Assembly: GCA_045576635.1 (NCBI GenBank)
Contig: JAZNGT010000011.1
Coordinates: 1 to 29,440, forward strand
Reading direction: 5' to 3'
DNA: 29,440 nucleotides
Source of the DNA: Congzhengia sp045576635
GTDB lineage: Bacteria > Bacillota > Clostridia > UBA1381 > UBA9506
In this document: positions 15,671 through 23,891 of the stretch, one piece after another
How the letters are laid out: every line of letters starts with the position of its first letter
Position numbering within the stretch: the stretch's first letter is position 1
Made by a program: the position numbers and the translations under genes
Notes under the pieces: generated by a model
The model's database searches: none
The model's input: the letters and a program-made list of their open reading frames with translations, nothing else
Told to the model about the DNA's origin: nothing

Positions 15671-15702
15671 AAAGCAGTTACCTTTGGTAGCTGCTTTTTT
15701 GT
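15671..15702 (+). terminator. Terminator of the second Na/Pi cotransporter
   Basis: AAAAGCAGTTACC (15671-15683) pairs with GGTAGCTGCTTTT (15687-15699) apart from one T-G pair, three-base loop, then T run. Confidence 0.88.
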
Positions 15703-15810
15703 TATGTAAAAAGAAGAGTATACGCCCGATAAAAGCAAAAAGTATAATTATCACTAAAAATACGGGACGGCAAAAATCAGAAAAAAACATCGAAACTTTG
15801 CGGAATTTCC

Positions 15811-15839
15811 ATTGACGAACGAAAGCGTGATTGGTATAA
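15811..15839 (+). promoter_or_regulatory. Sigma-A promoter of the transglycosylase - hydE cluster
   Basis: TTGACG (15811-15816), 17-base spacer, TATAAT (15834-15839), 44 bases before ATG 15883. Confidence 0.82.
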
Positions 15840-15882
15840 TGAAATTATAGAAGAAAGTAAAAATGCTTTGCGGAGAACGCCT

Positions 15883-16581
15883 ATGAAACGATTTTTCAGA
15901 AAACTGATATCACTATGTCTGGTTTGCGTGCTTTGTGTGGGTGCGTATTTTGCGCTCGCGGGCTATGCTATGTTTAAAAGCGCGACAAAAGATATGAGTG
16001 TAACAGAAAAAGTAAAACAAGTGCGTCAGGGGGAGGATTACGTTACCTTAGACCAGGTTCCTGACATTTACGAGGCGGCAGTAATCTGCGCAGAAGACCA
16101 GAGGTTTTACGACCATTTCGGTATTGACTTAATTGCGCTCACACGTGCCGTGTTTCGCAATATCAAAGACGGCGAAATTTCCATGGGTGGAAGTTCTATT
16201 ACGCAGCAACTTGCAAAAAATTTGTTTTTCAGTCACGAAAAGACGTTTGTGAGAAAAGCAGCAGAACTTTTTGCAGTATATGAGTTAGAAGATAATTTTG
16301 GGAAAAATGTGATTTTAGAACTTTACATCAACACGGTCTATTACGGCGATGGGTATTACTGCATTAAGGATGCGGCAAACGGATACTTTCACTGTGAACC
16401 GGAGGAAATGTCTGACTATGAATGTACGCTTTTGGCGGGGGTTCCAAACGCGCCGTCTGTGTATGCACCGACAAAAAATCCGGATTTGGCAGCAAAGCGG
16501 CAGGAATATGTACTCGAACGCATGGTGAAATGCGGCGCAATTGATAAAGCAAAAAAAGATGAGATTTTAAGTGATAAATAA
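15883..16581 (+). CDS. mtgA: Monofunctional peptidoglycan glycosyltransferase (GT51)
   Basis: Polymerises lipid II into glycan strands at the outer face of the membrane. 232 residues: an N-terminal membrane anchor (about residues 7-30), then the GT51 domain with AEDQRFYDHFG (catalytic Glu71), GGSSITQQLAKNLF, KAAELFAVYELE and LELYINTVYYGDGYYCIKDAANGYF. There is no transpeptidase domain, so it is the monofunctional type. ATG 15883 has CGGAG seven bases upstream; the TTG at 15868 has none. It is followed by an exported protein and hydE with no terminator between, so the three may be co-transcribed. Confidence 0.92.
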   Translation: MKRFFRKLISLCLVCVLCVGAYFALAGYAMFKSATKDMSVTEKVKQVRQGEDYVTLDQVPDIYEAAVICAEDQRFYDHFGIDLIALTRAVFRNIKDGEISMGGSSITQQLAKNLFFSHEKTFVRKAAELFAVYELEDNFGKNVILELYINTVYYGDGYYCIKDAANGYFHCEPEEMSDYECTLLAGVPNAPSVYAPTKNPDLAAKRQEYVLERMVKCGAIDKAKKDEILSDK

Positions 16582-16607
16582 AAATTTCGGGGAGTGGAAA
16601 ACCTAAA

Positions 16608-17411
16608 ATGAAAACACGCATTTCTACAATGATTCTGACATTGATTTTCTTTATATTGATATCTTTTTCTGTGTGCGCATCATCTGCGCCCAAGTCATAT
16701 ATGGGTTTTTCCGTTTCTGAGGATTGGTACGTATTTTCAAAGGAAACTACCGACAAAGCACTTTTAGACGCAGTCGGTCTTTCGCAGCAGGAAGTAACCG
16801 AAGCACTTATAAACGCAGGATGTGAACATTTTTTAATCAATTCCGAGACAAAAACCATGATTTATATCAAGGTGCAAAAAAATGACGTTTCCCGCGAGTT
16901 TTATGATATTGTAGAAACAGAGAATCAAATTCTTTTGGACAGCATTGTGCGCATCATGCAAAAAGGATTTGGGATGGACGCCTTTTTATATGACGGCAAT
17001 CATATTACCATCACAGAACATCCGCAGATGAAATTTATTACCGTTCCCGGAATCGTTACATCACAGAGCGAAAATCACGGCATGGTGTTTGGCGGAACGT
17101 TTGTAAACGGCAGTGCCATCTCGTTTATGATGCATTTAGATGATGAAATCGTAACGGAAGAGGATTTGGAGACCATGAAGGAACTTGCAAATTCTGTTTC
17201 GTTTACACTCATTCAGGAAAAGGATGAGGCTGTACCCGACATACATGCAGAAGAAAAACCGCAGACGAGTGTTCAGTATCTTTTAGGTGGCTTTGGCGGC
17301 GTGATACTGGTGGCGTTGTGCTTTTATTTTATCGCAAAAATAAGAAAGACGGAGCGTACAGAGGAAGATGAAAAAGACGAATCCGAACAAAGTAACGAAA
17401 TCGCTGATTGA
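16608..17411 (+). CDS. Hypothetical membrane-anchored extracytoplasmic protein
   Basis: 267 residues, not recognised. Visible features: N-terminal signal peptide (MILTLIFFILISFSVCASSA), an extracytoplasmic alpha/beta domain of about 190 residues with no clear motif, a single C-terminal membrane helix (LLGGFGGVILVALCFYFIAKI) and a short, very acidic and basic cytosolic tail (RKTERTEEDEKDESEQ). That is a type I single-pass topology. The last 44 bases overlap the start of hydE, so translation is coupled. The place between a cell-wall polymerase and hydE does not reveal its job; a wall-associated or sensing role would be a guess. Confidence 0.75.
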   Translation: MKTRISTMILTLIFFILISFSVCASSAPKSYMGFSVSEDWYVFSKETTDKALLDAVGLSQQEVTEALINAGCEHFLINSETKTMIYIKVQKNDVSREFYDIVETENQILLDSIVRIMQKGFGMDAFLYDGNHITITEHPQMKFITVPGIVTSQSENHGMVFGGTFVNGSAISFMMHLDDEIVTEEDLETMKELANSVSFTLIQEKDEAVPDIHAEEKPQTSVQYLLGGFGGVILVALCFYFIAKIRKTERTEEDEKDESEQSNEIAD

Positions 17412-18441
17412 TAAACTGGCCGACACCCACAGTCTTTCAAAAGACGAGTGGGTGTATTTGCTTTGCCATGCAGAAGAAGAAAAAGTGTATCTTACCGAAA
17501 AAGCATGCAAGGTCAGAGACGACGTCTACGGAAAAACTGTATTTGCACGCGGCCTGATTGAATTTACAAATTATTGCCGGAATGACTGTTATTATTGCGG
17601 TATCAGGCGTTCGAACAAAAACGCCTGTCGTTATCGCCTGACAAAAGATGAAATTTTAGCGTGCTGCAAAACGGGGCACGCGCTCGGATTTCGCACTTTT
17701 GTACTGCAGGGCGGAGAGGACATGGCATATTCCGACGACGATCTATGCGATATTGTATCAGATATCAAGCGCCTATATCCTGATTCTGCAGTCACGCTTT
17801 CGGTCGGAGAACGCGAAAAGGAAACGTATCAAAGGTATTATGACGCCGGTGCAGACCGCTATTTACTGCGCCACGAAACCGCAAATGATACGCATTATCA
17901 GAAACTGCATCCAAATCCGCTTTCTTTATCCAATCGTATGCGTTGCCTTTCCGATTTAAAAGAAATCGGCTTTCAGGTAGGATGCGGTATGATGGTAGGC
18001 TCTCCCTATCAAACGGTGGAGTGCTTAGCAGAAGATATGCTCTTTTTAGAACGGTTTCAGCCACATATGGTGGGAATCGGGCCGTTTATTTCGCACAAAG
18101 ATACGCCGTTTAAAGACGAGCCGAACGGCAGTGCAGAAAAAACGGTTTTACTGGTAGCAATGGTGCGGCTTATGCTTCCAAAAGTCTTGCTTCCCGCAAC
18201 GACGGCGCTTGGCACATTAGATGATGCCGGTAGAGAACAGGCAGTTTTGGCAGGCGCGAACGTGGTAATGCCCAATCTTTCTCCCAAAGAGGTGCGGAAG
18301 AACTATCTTTTGTATGACAACAAAATCAGTACGGGGGACGAAGCTGCAGAGTCTTTTCATAACTTAAAACACCGTATGGAAAACATCGGGTACAAAATTG
18401 AGGTAACGCGCGGAGATTTTTCGGGTTTTATAAGAAAATAA
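17368..18441 (+). CDS. hydE: [FeFe] hydrogenase H-cluster radical SAM maturase HydE
   Basis: Radical SAM enzyme that takes part in building the diiron site of [FeFe]-hydrogenase. The 357-residue protein has the cluster motif C70-x3-C74-x2-C77 in IEFTNYCRNDCYYCGIR, the GGEDMAYSD segment, DRYLLRHETA and GIGPFISHKDTPF, all typical of HydE rather than BioB or HydG. Length is normal. It overlaps the preceding membrane protein gene by 44 bases. HydF, HydG and the hydrogenase are not in this window. A terminator follows at 18448. Close relatives such as PylB also have this motif, but the GLIEFTNYC context and TALGTLDDAGRE favour HydE. Confidence 0.88.
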   Translation: MKKTNPNKVTKSLIDKLADTHSLSKDEWVYLLCHAEEEKVYLTEKACKVRDDVYGKTVFARGLIEFTNYCRNDCYYCGIRRSNKNACRYRLTKDEILACCKTGHALGFRTFVLQGGEDMAYSDDDLCDIVSDIKRLYPDSAVTLSVGEREKETYQRYYDAGADRYLLRHETANDTHYQKLHPNPLSLSNRMRCLSDLKEIGFQVGCGMMVGSPYQTVECLAEDMLFLERFQPHMVGIGPFISHKDTPFKDEPNGSAEKTVLLVAMVRLMLPKVLLPATTALGTLDDAGREQAVLAGANVVMPNLSPKEVRKNYLLYDNKISTGDEAAESFHNLKHRMENIGYKIEVTRGDFSGFIRK

Positions 18442-18447
18442 TTTGTC

Positions 18448-18480
18448 AAAAAACAGTGTGCTTTTCTACACTGTTTTTGT
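18448..18480 (+). terminator. Terminator of hydE
   Basis: AAAAAACAGTGT (18448-18459) pairs with ACACTGTTTTT (18468-18478) across an eight-base loop. Confidence 0.85.
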
Positions 18481-18518
18481 TTTTTTCAACAAAATTCGTA
18501 TCTTACGAAAGTTTTTTA

Positions 18519-18547
18519 TTGTAATTAAAACAGTTTCGTGGTATAAT
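18519..18547 (+). promoter_or_regulatory. Sigma-A promoter of guaA
   Basis: TTGTAA (18519-18524), 17-base spacer, TATAAT (18542-18547). The 50-base leader to ATG 18597 has no purine riboswitch that I can see. Confidence 0.78.
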
Positions 18548-18596
18548 AATGAACATTAAGAAACATTTTACAATTTAAATGAAAAGGGGAAGTTTT

Positions 18597-19904
18597 ATGC
18601 AGCAAGATATGATTGTAATTTTAGATTTGGGCAGTGCCGAAAATACCATTTTGGCACGTGCGATTCGTGCGCTGGGCGTATATAGTGAAATTTATCCCCA
18701 TGACATTACGCCTGACGAATTACGTAAATTACCCAACGTAAAAGGTATTATTTTAAACGGTGGTCCCAATAACATAATCGACGGAACAAAAATTGACGTA
18801 GATCCTAAAATTTACGAAATGGGCATTCCCGTTTTGGCAGCAGAGCATCCGTCTGCGCTTTGCGAAACAAAGATTGACACATGGCCGGAAGATGAAGAGG
18901 CGCTTCAAGAAGCCGTAAAACCGTTCGTATTTGATGTTTGCGGTGCCGCTAAAAACTGGAACATGAAAAACTTTATTGCAGACCAGATTGAACTTGTAAA
19001 ACAAAAGGTAGGCGACAGAAAAGTGCTTTTGGCGCTTTCAGGCGGTGTAGATTCTTCCGTTGTTGCGGCGCTTTTGTTAAAGGCAATCGGTCAGAATTTG
19101 GTTTGCGTGCACGTAAACCATGGTTTAATGCGTAAGGGCGAATCCGAAAGCGTTGTCGAAGTGTTCCGCAATCAGCTTAACGCAAACCTTGTTTATGTAG
19201 ATGCAAGCGAACGCTTTTTAACCAAACTTGAAAATGTAGAAGAGCCGGAGCAGAAAAGAAAAATCATCGGCAGTGAGTTTATCCGCGTGTTCGAAGAAGA
19301 AGCAAGAAAACTTTCCGGAATCGACTTTTTGGCACAGGGTACTATTTACCCCGATATCGTAGAAAGTGGTACGAAAACTGCAAAAACCGTAAAATCCCAT
19401 CACAATGTAGGCGGACTTCCCGAGGATATGCAGTTTGAACTCGTTGAGCCTTTAAAGCAGCTTTTTAAAGACGAAGTGCGTGCGTGCGGTTTAGAACTTG
19501 GACTTCCTGACCACATGGTATTCCGTCAGCCGTTCCCCGGACCGGGACTTGGCGTAAGATGCTTAGGTGCAATCACACGTGAGCGTTTAGAAGCCGTTCG
19601 TGAATCCGATGCAATTTTGCGTGAAGAATTCCACCTGGCAGGACTTGATAAAACCGTATGGCAGTACTTTACAGTTGTACCTGATTTTCAGTCTGTTGGC
19701 GTTCGCGACAATGCGCGTACGTATGAATATCCCGTTATTCTCCGTGCGGTAAACACAATCGACGCGATGACGGCATCCATCGAAGAACTTCCCTGGCCGA
19801 TTCTAAAGAAGATTACAAACCGAATTATTAACGAAGTAAAAGGTGTAAACAGAGTCTGCTACGACTTAACGCCGAAACCGACGGCCACGATCGAATGGGA
19901 ATAA
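18597..19904 (+). CDS. guaA: GMP synthase with vestigial glutaminase domain
   Basis: Converts XMP to GMP with ATP and a nitrogen donor. 435 residues versus about 510-525 for ordinary GuaA. Residues 1-80 keep the first strands of a class I glutamine amidotransferase (MIVILDLGSAENTILARAIR, IILNGGPN), but where the nucleophile GVCYG should be the chain reads VLAAEHPSALCE, and the His-x-Glu part is gone; about 80 residues are missing. The synthetase half is intact: P-loop LSGGVDSS (147-154), HVNHGLMRKGE, IDFLAQGTIYPDIVES, HHNVGGLPEDM, RQPFPGPGLGVR and the C-terminal KPTATIEWE. AAGGGGA precedes ATG 18597. Predicted to use free ammonia or a partner glutaminase. The frame is clean, so this is not an obvious frameshift. 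Confidence 0.9.
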   Translation: MQQDMIVILDLGSAENTILARAIRALGVYSEIYPHDITPDELRKLPNVKGIILNGGPNNIIDGTKIDVDPKIYEMGIPVLAAEHPSALCETKIDTWPEDEEALQEAVKPFVFDVCGAAKNWNMKNFIADQIELVKQKVGDRKVLLALSGGVDSSVVAALLLKAIGQNLVCVHVNHGLMRKGESESVVEVFRNQLNANLVYVDASERFLTKLENVEEPEQKRKIIGSEFIRVFEEEARKLSGIDFLAQGTIYPDIVESGTKTAKTVKSHHNVGGLPEDMQFELVEPLKQLFKDEVRACGLELGLPDHMVFRQPFPGPGLGVRCLGAITRERLEAVRESDAILREEFHLAGLDKTVWQYFTVVPDFQSVGVRDNARTYEYPVILRAVNTIDAMTASIEELPWPILKKITNRIINEVKGVNRVCYDLTPKPTATIEWE

Positions 19905-19911
19905 CAAAACC

Positions 19912-19941
19912 AAAATGCTCTGCTTTTGCAGAGCATTTTTT
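19912..19941 (+). terminator. Terminator of guaA
   Basis: AAAATGCTCTGC (19912-19923) pairs perfectly with GCAGAGCATTTT (19928-19939), TTTT loop, T tail. Confidence 0.92.
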
Positions 19942-20016
19942 ATGCGCGCGAAGGGGTATAAAAAGAGCAAAGTTTAAAAAAATATAAGGTGTCAGTAAGA
20001 TTTTTTAAATTTTTTA

Positions 20017-20045
20017 TTGAAAAAAGCATTTTTTTTTGATATAAT
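20017..20045 (+). promoter_or_regulatory. Sigma-A promoter of the CofE-like gene
   Basis: TTGAAA (20017-20022), 17-base spacer, TATAAT (20040-20045), 50 bases before ATG 20096. Confidence 0.78.
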
Positions 20046-20095
20046 AAATTGTTATTATTTTTATTCTATTTTTTGAGTGGAAGGATTGATGTTAC

Positions 20096-21286
20096 ATGGA
20101 AAGAAGAGTAGGTACGGTTTCAAGGGGAATCCGTTGTCCCATCATCCGTGAGGGAGACAATCTTGCTAAAATCGTTTGCGATAGCGTGATTGAAGCAGCA
20201 AAAAGTGAAGGATTTTCATTAAGAGACAGAGACGTAGTGGGTGTTACAGAATCCATCGTTGCAAGAAGTCAGGGCAATTATGCATCTGTTGATGCAATCG
20301 CAAAAGACGTAAAGGCAAAACTTGGCGGCGAAACGGTGGGCGTTATGTTCCCCATTCTTTCCAGAAACCGCTTTGCGATTTGCCTGCGCGGTATAGCAAT
20401 GGGCGCAAAGAAAATTGTGCTGATGCTCAGTTACCCCAGTGACGAGGTAGGAAATGCCTTACTTTCTCTCGACCAAATTGATGAAGCAGGAATCAATCCG
20501 TATTCTGATGTATTAAGTTTAGCAGATTACCGCAGATTGTTCGGCGAAAACAAACACGAATTTACAGGCATTGATTACGTAGACTATTACGGCAAAATCA
20601 TCGAAGAAGCAGGCGCCGAGGCAGAAATTATTTTTGCAAATCAGCCGACCGCAATTTTAGAATATACCGATTGCGTGTTAACATGCGATATTCATACAAG
20701 AGCAAGAACAAAACGCTTGCTGAAAAAAGCGGGTGCAAAAGTTGTTTTGGGACTTGATGACATTTTAAATGCACCGGTTGACGGAAGCGGATACAACGAA
20801 AAGTTTGGTCTTTTGGGCTCTAACAAGTCGACAGAGGACAGCATTAAACTGTTCCCCAACGATTGCCGTGATTTTGTTCTTACCACACAGAAACTGATAA
20901 AAGAAGCATCCGGCGCAAATGTTGAGGTTATGGTGTATGGCGACGGCGCATTTAAAGACCCGCAGGGAAAAATCTGGGAACTTGCAGACCCGTGCGTATC
21001 TCCTGCCTTTACAGACGGCTTAATTGGTACGCCAAATGAACTGAAACTTAAATATTTAGCCGACAATGATTTTAAAGATTTAAGCGGTGACGCACTCAAA
21101 GAAGCGATTTCAAGAAGTATTAAAGAAAAAGACGATAACTTAGTTGGAAACATGGCATCGCAGGGCACAACCCCGAGACAACTTACAGACCTTATCGGCT
21201 CTCTCTGTGACTTAACGAGTGGTTCGGGCGACAAAGGCACACCGGTAATTTTAGTTCAGGGTTATTTTGATAACTATACAAACTAA
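20096..21286 (+). CDS. CofE-like gamma-glutamyl ligase family protein
   Basis: 396-residue soluble protein related to coenzyme F420-0:L-glutamate ligase. The N-terminal third matches that fold: GIRCPIIREGDNLAKIV, RDRDVVGVTESIVARSQG, and later VMVYGDGAFKDPQGKIWELAD and SQGTTPRQLTDLIGSLCDL. Archaeal CofE is about 250 residues; the extra length here comes from a central segment (roughly residues 100-230). Clostridia are not known to make F420, so the acceptor is probably something else. It is a single gene between two strong terminators, which gives no pathway clue. An AAGGA site lies ten bases before ATG 20096. Confidence 0.8.
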   Translation: MERRVGTVSRGIRCPIIREGDNLAKIVCDSVIEAAKSEGFSLRDRDVVGVTESIVARSQGNYASVDAIAKDVKAKLGGETVGVMFPILSRNRFAICLRGIAMGAKKIVLMLSYPSDEVGNALLSLDQIDEAGINPYSDVLSLADYRRLFGENKHEFTGIDYVDYYGKIIEEAGAEAEIIFANQPTAILEYTDCVLTCDIHTRARTKRLLKKAGAKVVLGLDDILNAPVDGSGYNEKFGLLGSNKSTEDSIKLFPNDCRDFVLTTQKLIKEASGANVEVMVYGDGAFKDPQGKIWELADPCVSPAFTDGLIGTPNELKLKYLADNDFKDLSGDALKEAISRSIKEKDDNLVGNMASQGTTPRQLTDLIGSLCDLTSGSGDKGTPVILVQGYFDNYTN

Positions 21287-21287
21287 T

Positions 21288-21322
21288 AAAAAAAGACGGA
21301 GGATAATCCTCCGTCTTTTTTT
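21288..21322. terminator. Bidirectional terminator between the CofE-like gene and smpB
   Basis: GACGGAGGAT (21295-21304) and ATCCTCCGTC (21306-21315) pair, with seven A residues on one side and seven T on the other, serving the two convergent genes. Confidence 0.92.
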
Positions 21323-21333
21323 ATTGTCCTTAT

Positions 21334-21798
21334 TTACATATTCTTTTCTTTTACTGCACGTTCCATATTTCGTTTTGCATCACGCTCTAAAATGGCGTCA
21401 CGCTTGTCGTAGGATTTTTTACCGCGTGCAAGGCCAAGTTCAATTTTCACAAGGCTGCCCGATAAATAAACAGAAAGCGGAATTAGGGAGTATCCCTTTT
21501 CTTTTGTTTTTCCGATTAAACGCGTAATTTCTTTTTTGTGAAGTAAGAGCCTACGCTCGCGCATAGGGTCCCGGTTAAAAATGTTTCCCTTTTCGTAGGG
21601 ACTTATATGCATACCGATTAAAATTGCCTCGCCGGTTTTTAAAGAGACATAACTGTCTTTTAAATTTACTGTGCCGGCGCGGACAGATTTTACTTCTGTT
21701 CCGAAAAGTTCGATACCTGCCTCAAATTTTTCATCGATAAAATAGTCGTGATATGCTTTTTTATTGTTGCTTATGAGTTTTTTTGCCTTGTGTTCCAT
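21334..21798 (-). CDS. smpB: SsrA-binding protein SmpB
   Basis: Binds tmRNA and carries it to stalled ribosomes for trans-translation. 154 residues with the standard pattern: KLISNNKKAYHDYFIDEKFEAG, GIELFGTEVKSVRAG, LKDSYV, HISPYEKGN, HKKEITRLIGKTKEKG, LARGKKSYDKRDAILERD, and a basic C-terminal tail. AGGAGT precedes the ATG. The ssrA gene itself is not in the window. The hpf gene upstream has its own terminator at 21823-21854, so smpB may be expressed from read-through or a weak local promoter. Confidence 0.97.
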   Translation of the reverse strand: MEHKAKKLISNNKKAYHDYFIDEKFEAGIELFGTEVKSVRAGTVNLKDSYVSLKTGEAILIGMHISPYEKGNIFNRDPMRERRLLLHKKEITRLIGKTKEKGYSLIPLSVYLSGSLVKIELGLARGKKSYDKRDAILERDAKRNMERAVKEKNM

Positions 21799-21822
21799 TG
21801 ATGTGACTCCTTACACAGCAGT

Positions 21823-21854
21823 TCAAAAATATACCGCCCGTGTGGGCGGTATAT
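21823..21854 (-). terminator. Terminator of hpf
   Basis: 11-bp perfect stem between 21829-21839 and 21844-21854 (ATATACCGCCC and its complement) with a four-base loop; on the minus strand it is followed by TTTTT. Confidence 0.87.
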
Positions 21855-21859
21855 CAAAA

Positions 21860-22399
21860 TCAATCTACTTCGATTAAGCCGTAGTCACCTTTTTTACGAC
21901 GGTAAACCACGTTTGTCATCCCCGTTTCGCCGTTTGTGAAGATAAAGAAATTATGGCCAATCAGTTCCATTTGTAAAACTGCTTCTTCCGGCATCATGGG
22001 TTTGCTTGCAATTTTTTTCGTTCTTACAATCTTTAAATCGTCAGAGTACTCTGTTGCTTCGGGATACTCTGTGATTTTATCAAAGGCTACGTTTTCAACG
22101 TATTCCTTTTTCATTTTCTTTTCAAGTTTTGTTTTGTTCTTCCGGAGTTGGCGCTCTAAAATATCCACAGCATTGTCAATCGATGTATACATATCTGTGG
22201 TAGATTCTTCTACTCTCAGTATAAGACCGCCCGAATGGATTGTAGCTTCTACAACCTGGTCTTCCCGTTGCACGCTTAATGTAACAAATGCTTCTGTATT
22301 TTTATAGAAGTATTTGTCAAGCTTTGCAAAACGTTCTTCAACCCTTGCCTTTAAAGCTTCTGTCAATGCAATCTGCTTCCCTGTAATCGTGATTTTCAT
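21860..22399 (-). CDS. hpf: Long-form ribosome hibernation promoting factor
   Basis: Binds the 30S subunit and dimerises 70S ribosomes into inactive 100S particles in slow growth. The 179-residue protein has the S30AE domain (MKITITGKQIALTEALKARVEERFAKLDKYF) at residues 1-100 and, after a charged linker, the long-form C-terminal dimerisation domain (MMPEEAVLQMELIGHNFFIFTN ending KGDYGLIEVD). I chose ATG 22399 because AAGGAGT is eight bases upstream; the ATG at 22405 is too close to it. Divergent from the carboxypeptidase gene, separated by about 320 bases. Confidence 0.95.
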   Translation of the reverse strand: MKITITGKQIALTEALKARVEERFAKLDKYFYKNTEAFVTLSVQREDQVVEATIHSGGLILRVEESTTDMYTSIDNAVDILERQLRKNKTKLEKKMKKEYVENVAFDKITEYPEATEYSDDLKIVRTKKIASKPMMPEEAVLQMELIGHNFFIFTNGETGMTNVVYRRKKGDYGLIEVD

Positions 22400-22405
22400 A
22401 ACCAT

Positions 22406-22719
22406 CCACTCCTTCTTTGTTGTTTTGCGACCGCACGGCGCATACCGTATGGTGATAGCACAAATGGATGTGCTTTTTTATAATTATCCATTTTGGTGTT
22501 TGTTTATGCCAAAACCAAAACAAATATTTATCAAGGTTCTTATGCATTTTCTACAATGCATATGTAAAAAAAACAGTCATTCATAATGAAATATTACCTA
22601 TTCTTAATCTTATTATACCACAATCCGAAAAAAAGTCAAAGCTTTTTTCGTGTCTTTAACAAATATTTAATTTTTTAAAAGCATAGAATACATCAGGTGT
22701 TTTAATGGGGGGAGTTTGT
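22406..22719. other. Divergent intergenic region hpf / dacF
   Basis: No gene seen. 22441-22474 holds two small inverted repeats: CATAC/GTATG, and AGCACA (22457-22462) with TGTGCT (22469-22474) followed by T6. They would lie in the 5' leader or promoter of hpf. On the minus strand AT-rich -10-like boxes occur near 22480-22495, but I cannot pair one with a convincing -35. TAGAAT at 22684-22689 is a possible -10 for the plus strand, again without a good -35, so an alternative sigma factor is possible for the carboxypeptidase gene. Confidence 0.4.
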
Positions 22720-23838
22720 TTGAAAAAAATATGTTTTTTGTGTATTGCGCTTGCATTTCTTTTGATGGTGCCCCAAAAGGCTGAGGCACTTTCTGTTTCG
22801 GCACAGTACGCCTGCGTAATAGATTTCCAGACGGGACGCATTGTTTATGAAAAAAACGCATATAAACGACATTCTATGGCGAGTACAACCAAAATTATGA
22901 CGGCGCTCGTAGCGCTTGAAAACGGTGTACTTACGGATTTGGTAACCGTCGGAAAGAACGCCGCCGGAACAGAAGGAACCAGTCTTTATTTAAAAGCGGG
23001 CGATAAGGTCACATTAGAAGATTTACTGTATGGCTTACTGCTTCAATCCGGAAACGATGCCGCGATTGCCATAGCGGAGCATATTTCGGGTTCGGTTTCT
23101 GCGTTTTCAGCGCGCATGACAGAACGCGCAAAAGAAATCGGCGCAAACGATACGGCATTTCAGAACCCGAACGGATTAGACGCCGATGGGCATTATACAA
23201 CGGCGTATGATCTGGCGTGTATTACACGTGAGGCTATGAAAAACGAAACATTTTCTAAAATTGTGGCTACAAAATCCAAAACCATACGAAACGGAAGCCA
23301 GACCGTTACCAATCACAATAAACTGCTTAACATGTATCCGGGCTGTGTCGGGGTAAAGACGGGTTTTACCAAAAAAACGGGACGCTGTCTTGTTTCTGCA
23401 GCAGAGCGCGACGGTAAAAAGATGATTTGTGTTACCCTAAACGCGCCGGACGACTGGAACGACCACACCAATATGCTAAATTACGCGTTTTCTAATACCG
23501 TGCGTTTTCCGCTTATTGCGGCGGGAATGACGGTAAACAGTATTACAGTCAAAAACGGCACAAGCAGCGCATTGGAACTTACTGCGGAACGGGATTTTTA
23601 TTTGTCGGAGCATCCTGATACCAAGTTTCAAAATGCAAACATAAAATGCACGCTTCCCAAGAGCGTTGCGGCACCGATTGAAAAAGGCGAAGTCATAGGA
23701 ACGATGGATATTTTTTATAAAGATACGCATCTTGAAACAATCAATCTCATTGCTGCGGCAGATGTAGCCTATATGGAAATACCAAAATCGCATATCGTTT
23801 TGGACTATTTTAAAAAGTTGTTGTGTTACGGTTGCTAA
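22720..23838 (+). CDS. dacF: D-alanyl-D-alanine carboxypeptidase (DacF/PBP5 family)
   Basis: Serine peptidase S11 that removes the terminal D-Ala of peptidoglycan stem peptides outside the membrane. 372 residues with a signal peptide (MKKICFLCIALAFLLMVPQKAEA), the three active-site motifs S55-T-T-K58 (in MASTTKIM), SGN in LLQSGNDAAIA and KTG in GVKTGFTKKTGRCLV, then the beta-rich PBP5 C-terminal domain and a short tail. I prefer the TTG at 22720, five bases after GGGGGGAG, over ATG 22705 which lies before that site. The C-terminal amphipathic anchor is short here. Confidence 0.92.
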   Translation: MKKICFLCIALAFLLMVPQKAEALSVSAQYACVIDFQTGRIVYEKNAYKRHSMASTTKIMTALVALENGVLTDLVTVGKNAAGTEGTSLYLKAGDKVTLEDLLYGLLLQSGNDAAIAIAEHISGSVSAFSARMTERAKEIGANDTAFQNPNGLDADGHYTTAYDLACITREAMKNETFSKIVATKSKTIRNGSQTVTNHNKLLNMYPGCVGVKTGFTKKTGRCLVSAAERDGKKMICVTLNAPDDWNDHTNMLNYAFSNTVRFPLIAAGMTVNSITVKNGTSSALELTAERDFYLSEHPDTKFQNANIKCTLPKSVAAPIEKGEVIGTMDIFYKDTHLETINLIAAADVAYMEIPKSHIVLDYFKKLLCYGC

Positions 23839-23860
23839 AAGATAAAAAATGGTGTATAAT
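23832..23860 (+). promoter_or_regulatory. Sigma-A promoter of the pseudouridine synthase gene
   Basis: TTGCTA (23832-23837), 17-base spacer, TATAAT (23855-23860). The -35 box overlaps the stop codon of the carboxypeptidase gene. Confidence 0.7.
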
Positions 23861-23891
23861 AATGACGAATTTATAAAAACGGAGGTTCGTC

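Noticed and set aside
18548..18596. Purine riboswitch ahead of guaA
   Set aside because: The leader is about 45 bases, too short, and lacks the conserved aptamer core.
21334..21860. tmRNA gene next to smpB
   Set aside because: The only non-coding space is about 60 bases and holds a terminator; no tRNA-Ala-like ends are present.
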